From a virus: a stretch of DNA of 39,529 nt. Position 1 is the first letter of the stretch. Each line of letters opens with the position of its first letter. Both the position numbers and the translations under genes were made by a program. The DNA lies in IMG/VR virus record IMGVR_UViG_3300048587_001138, positions 1 to 39,529 of that record. The stretch is one strand, 5' to 3'. Below the pieces are notes generated by a model. It was given only the letters and a program-made list of their open reading frames with translations. It was not told the DNA's origin and did not search any database. Below, piece after piece: positions 38,258 through 39,529 of this stretch.

Positions 38258-39529
38258 ATGGGCAGCGTCTACCCGAAGGGCCGGCGGCTCTACTTCAAGG
38301 TGAAGGTCGACGGCGCGTGGCGGGCCATCCGCACCGAGTACGTCGTCGGCCAGGAGCGCCAGGCCCGGGCGATGCTGGACCGCCTCGAGGAGCGCCGCGC
38401 CGCCGGCATCGAGAGCATCGGCGATCTGGGCCCGCCGACCGTCGCCCGCTTCGCCGACGCATGGATCAAGCAGCGCCAGGCGCACGTGCGCACGTGGAAG
38501 AACGACGACGCGGTGCTCCGGCTGCACGTGCTGCCGAGCCTCGGCGGCCTCCGCCTCGACGAAGTGCGCGCGAAGCACATCGTCGACCTGGTGAAGGGCT
38601 GGCGGTCGAAGCCCGAAGAGGAGCGCCTGGCGCCGAAGTCCATCTACAACGCCTACTCGACGGTGAGCGCCCTCTTCCGCGACGCCGAGCTCGAGGGGCT
38701 CATCGACTCCGACCCCTGCCGCCTGACGAAGCACCAGCTCGGCCCGAAGGTGGACAAGGACCCGGAGTGGCGCCCCACCGCCCTCTTCACGCTCGCCGAG
38801 CTCGAGCTGCTCATCTCCGACGAGCGGGTGTCCATGGATCGCCGGGTGCTCTATGCGCTCGAGGGCATCGCCGGCCTGCGTCACGGCGAGGCCGCCGGGC
38901 TCCTCTGGCGCAACGTGCAGGCCGAGCTCGCGCCGCTGGGGATGATCTACGTGGCCCACAACTACGAGCACCCGCTCCCGAAGGGCGACGTCTGCCGCCC
39001 GGTGCCGGTCCACCCCGCCCTCGCCGCCATCCTCGCCGAGTGGAGGCTCCACGGCTGGGCCCGGATGATGGGCCGCCCGCCACGGCCCGAAGACCTGGTG
39101 CTTCCCCTGCCCCCCGAGGCCTCGAGCACCACGGGGCGGTGGCGCCGGAAGGGGTACTCCTACGACCGGCTCGAGCGGGACCTCGAGACCCTCGGGCTCC
39201 GGCACCGCCGCGGGCACGACCTGCGGCGCACGATGATCAGCCTCTGCCGCTCCTCCGGCGCCGTGGCCGACATCCTGCGCCGCGCCACGCACAAGCCGCC
39301 GAAGGAGGTCATCGAGGGCTACACCACCTTCGAGTGGGCCGTGGTCTGCGCCGAGGTGGCCAAGCACCCGATCCGCCGGCCCTCCGCGGCCGAGGTCATC
39401 ACCCTCCGCCGGGCCGCGAGCGCGAGCGCCGAAAGCTTGGTACCGGCCTTGGTACCGCCTCCCGCAAGCGGCTGGAACATGCCGCCGAAAAGTGTGGCCC
39501 TCCCCGGACTCGAACCGGGATGCCCGTGA
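38258..39529 (+). CDS. int: Tyrosine-family site-specific integrase (attR form)
   Basis: A 423-residue phage integrase: arm-binding N-terminus, SAM-like core-binding domain (about 60-145), and catalytic domain with R208 (AGLRHGE), K242, H320-x-x-R323 (GHDLRRT), H345 and nucleophile Y355 (EGYTTF). GAAGGAG precedes the ATG. Residues 413-419 (VALPGLE) come from the att core; the last four residues and stop come from host tRNA sequence. On the phage circle the same frame runs on to 1369, giving a 503-residue protein. The prophage form therefore has 84 phage residues replaced by 4. The arm-type sites also lie within the coding sequence. Confidence 0.95.
   Translation: MGSVYPKGRRLYFKVKVDGAWRAIRTEYVVGQERQARAMLDRLEERRAAGIESIGDLGPPTVARFADAWIKQRQAHVRTWKNDDAVLRLHVLPSLGGLRLDEVRAKHIVDLVKGWRSKPEEERLAPKSIYNAYSTVSALFRDAELEGLIDSDPCRLTKHQLGPKVDKDPEWRPTALFTLAELELLISDERVSMDRRVLYALEGIAGLRHGEAAGLLWRNVQAELAPLGMIYVAHNYEHPLPKGDVCRPVPVHPALAAILAEWRLHGWARMMGRPPRPEDLVLPLPPEASSTTGRWRRKGYSYDRLERDLETLGLRHRRGHDLRRTMISLCRSSGAVADILRRATHKPPKEVIEGYTTFEWAVVCAEVAKHPIRRPSAAEVITLRRAASASAESLVPALVPPPASGWNMPPKSVALPGLEPGCP
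39437..39456 (+). promoter_or_regulatory. Right-arm integrase-binding sites (putative)
   Basis: TTGGTAC occurs at 39437-39443 and 39449-39455, 12 bp apart, about 40 bp from the att core and within the int reading frame. They face the complementary pair on the left arm (1236-1250). Confidence 0.5.
39494..39515. other. attR core
   Basis: The 22-bp repeat identical to 1094-1115. It covers the discriminator, acceptor 3' strand, 3' T-stem and T-loop of a minus-strand tRNA gene, so the prophage restores the tRNA's 3' end here. Confidence 0.9.
39495..39529 (-). tRNA. 3' part of the target tRNA gene (partial)
   Basis: On the minus strand, T-stem CCCGG (39519-39515), loop TTCGAGT, T-stem CCGGG (39507-39503), acceptor GAGGGCC and discriminator A (39495). 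CCA is not encoded. The anticodon lies beyond the window, so the isoacceptor cannot be named; the matching 5' acceptor strand should read GGCCCTC. Confidence 0.78.

Larger units (their letters stand above)
1094..39515. mobile_element. Complete HK97-type siphoviral prophage
   Basis: It is bounded by an identical 22-bp repeat at 1094-1115 and 39494-39515; the right copy is the 3' part of a tRNA T-arm and acceptor stem. Between the repeats lie integrase, excisionase, replication, packaging, head, tail and lysis genes in standard siphophage order. No interrupted structural gene, insertion sequence or transposase is seen, so it may be inducible. The unit length between equivalent repeat positions is about 38.4 kb. 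The only gene broken by integration is int itself. Confidence 0.93.

Noticed and set aside
1-39529. CRISPR arrays
   Set aside because: No regularly spaced repeats of 20-40 bp were seen; the only short-period repeats are the iterons at 3543-3640.

Overview
The window holds one complete, apparently intact HK97-type siphoviral prophage of about 38.4 kb, inserted at the 3' end of a tRNA gene in a very GC-rich bacterium. A 22-bp direct repeat at 1094-1115 (attL) and 39494-39515 (attR) bounds the element. Left of attL is only the start of a host gapN-type aldehyde dehydrogenase on the minus strand. At the right edge is the T-arm and acceptor 3' strand of the target tRNA. High GC, the aldehyde dehydrogenase, a Cys-rich lipoprotein and above all an integrase gene that spans its own attP (as in Myxococcus phage Mx8) suggest a myxobacterial (Myxococcota) host. 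No taxonomic marker is present, so this is inference.

Layout: (1) 1094-1369, left att region, which is the severed 3' end of the integrase gene. (2) 1366-6690, early plus-strand operon: a D12-class adenine methyltransferase, a replication initiator with iterons inside its coding sequence, a RusA-like resolvase, a ParB/MT-A70 fusion, a helix-turn-helix protein and an HNH nuclease. (3) 6806-22645, packaging and virion genes in canonical order: TerS, TerL, portal, ClpP-like protease, HK97 capsid, connectors, tail tube, gpG/gpGT chaperones made by a -1 frameshift on GGGAAAC, tape measure, distal tail protein and tail hub. (4) 22730-25385, three exported proteins, one with an HELFH metallopeptidase motif. 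(5) 25382-27877, an ECF-like sigma factor followed by lysis genes (membrane/coiled-coil protein, NlpC/P60 lysin, holin-like protein, small exported proteins). (6) 29803 back to 27922, a minus-strand cassette ending in a probable AcrVA2-family anti-CRISPR. (7) A small lipoprotein, then a tightly overlapped eight-gene minus-strand operon (34082 back to 30296) with BRCT, zinc-knuckle, zinc-ribbon, HTH/KOW and DUF5131 proteins. (8) A divergent small gene with a possible ribbon-helix-helix fold, then a plus-strand run of small genes ending in xis and int.

Genes are chained by 4-5-nt stop/start overlaps (ATGA, GTGA, TTGA, TGATG), implying translational coupling over long operons. On the circular phage genome the operon xis-int-methyltransferase-replication is continuous. 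Integration cuts it inside int, so the prophage encodes an Int with an altered C-terminus (423 instead of a predicted 503 residues). No CI-like repressor is recognisable; the regulatory candidates are the 34271 gene, two HTH proteins and two AT-rich palindromic control regions.
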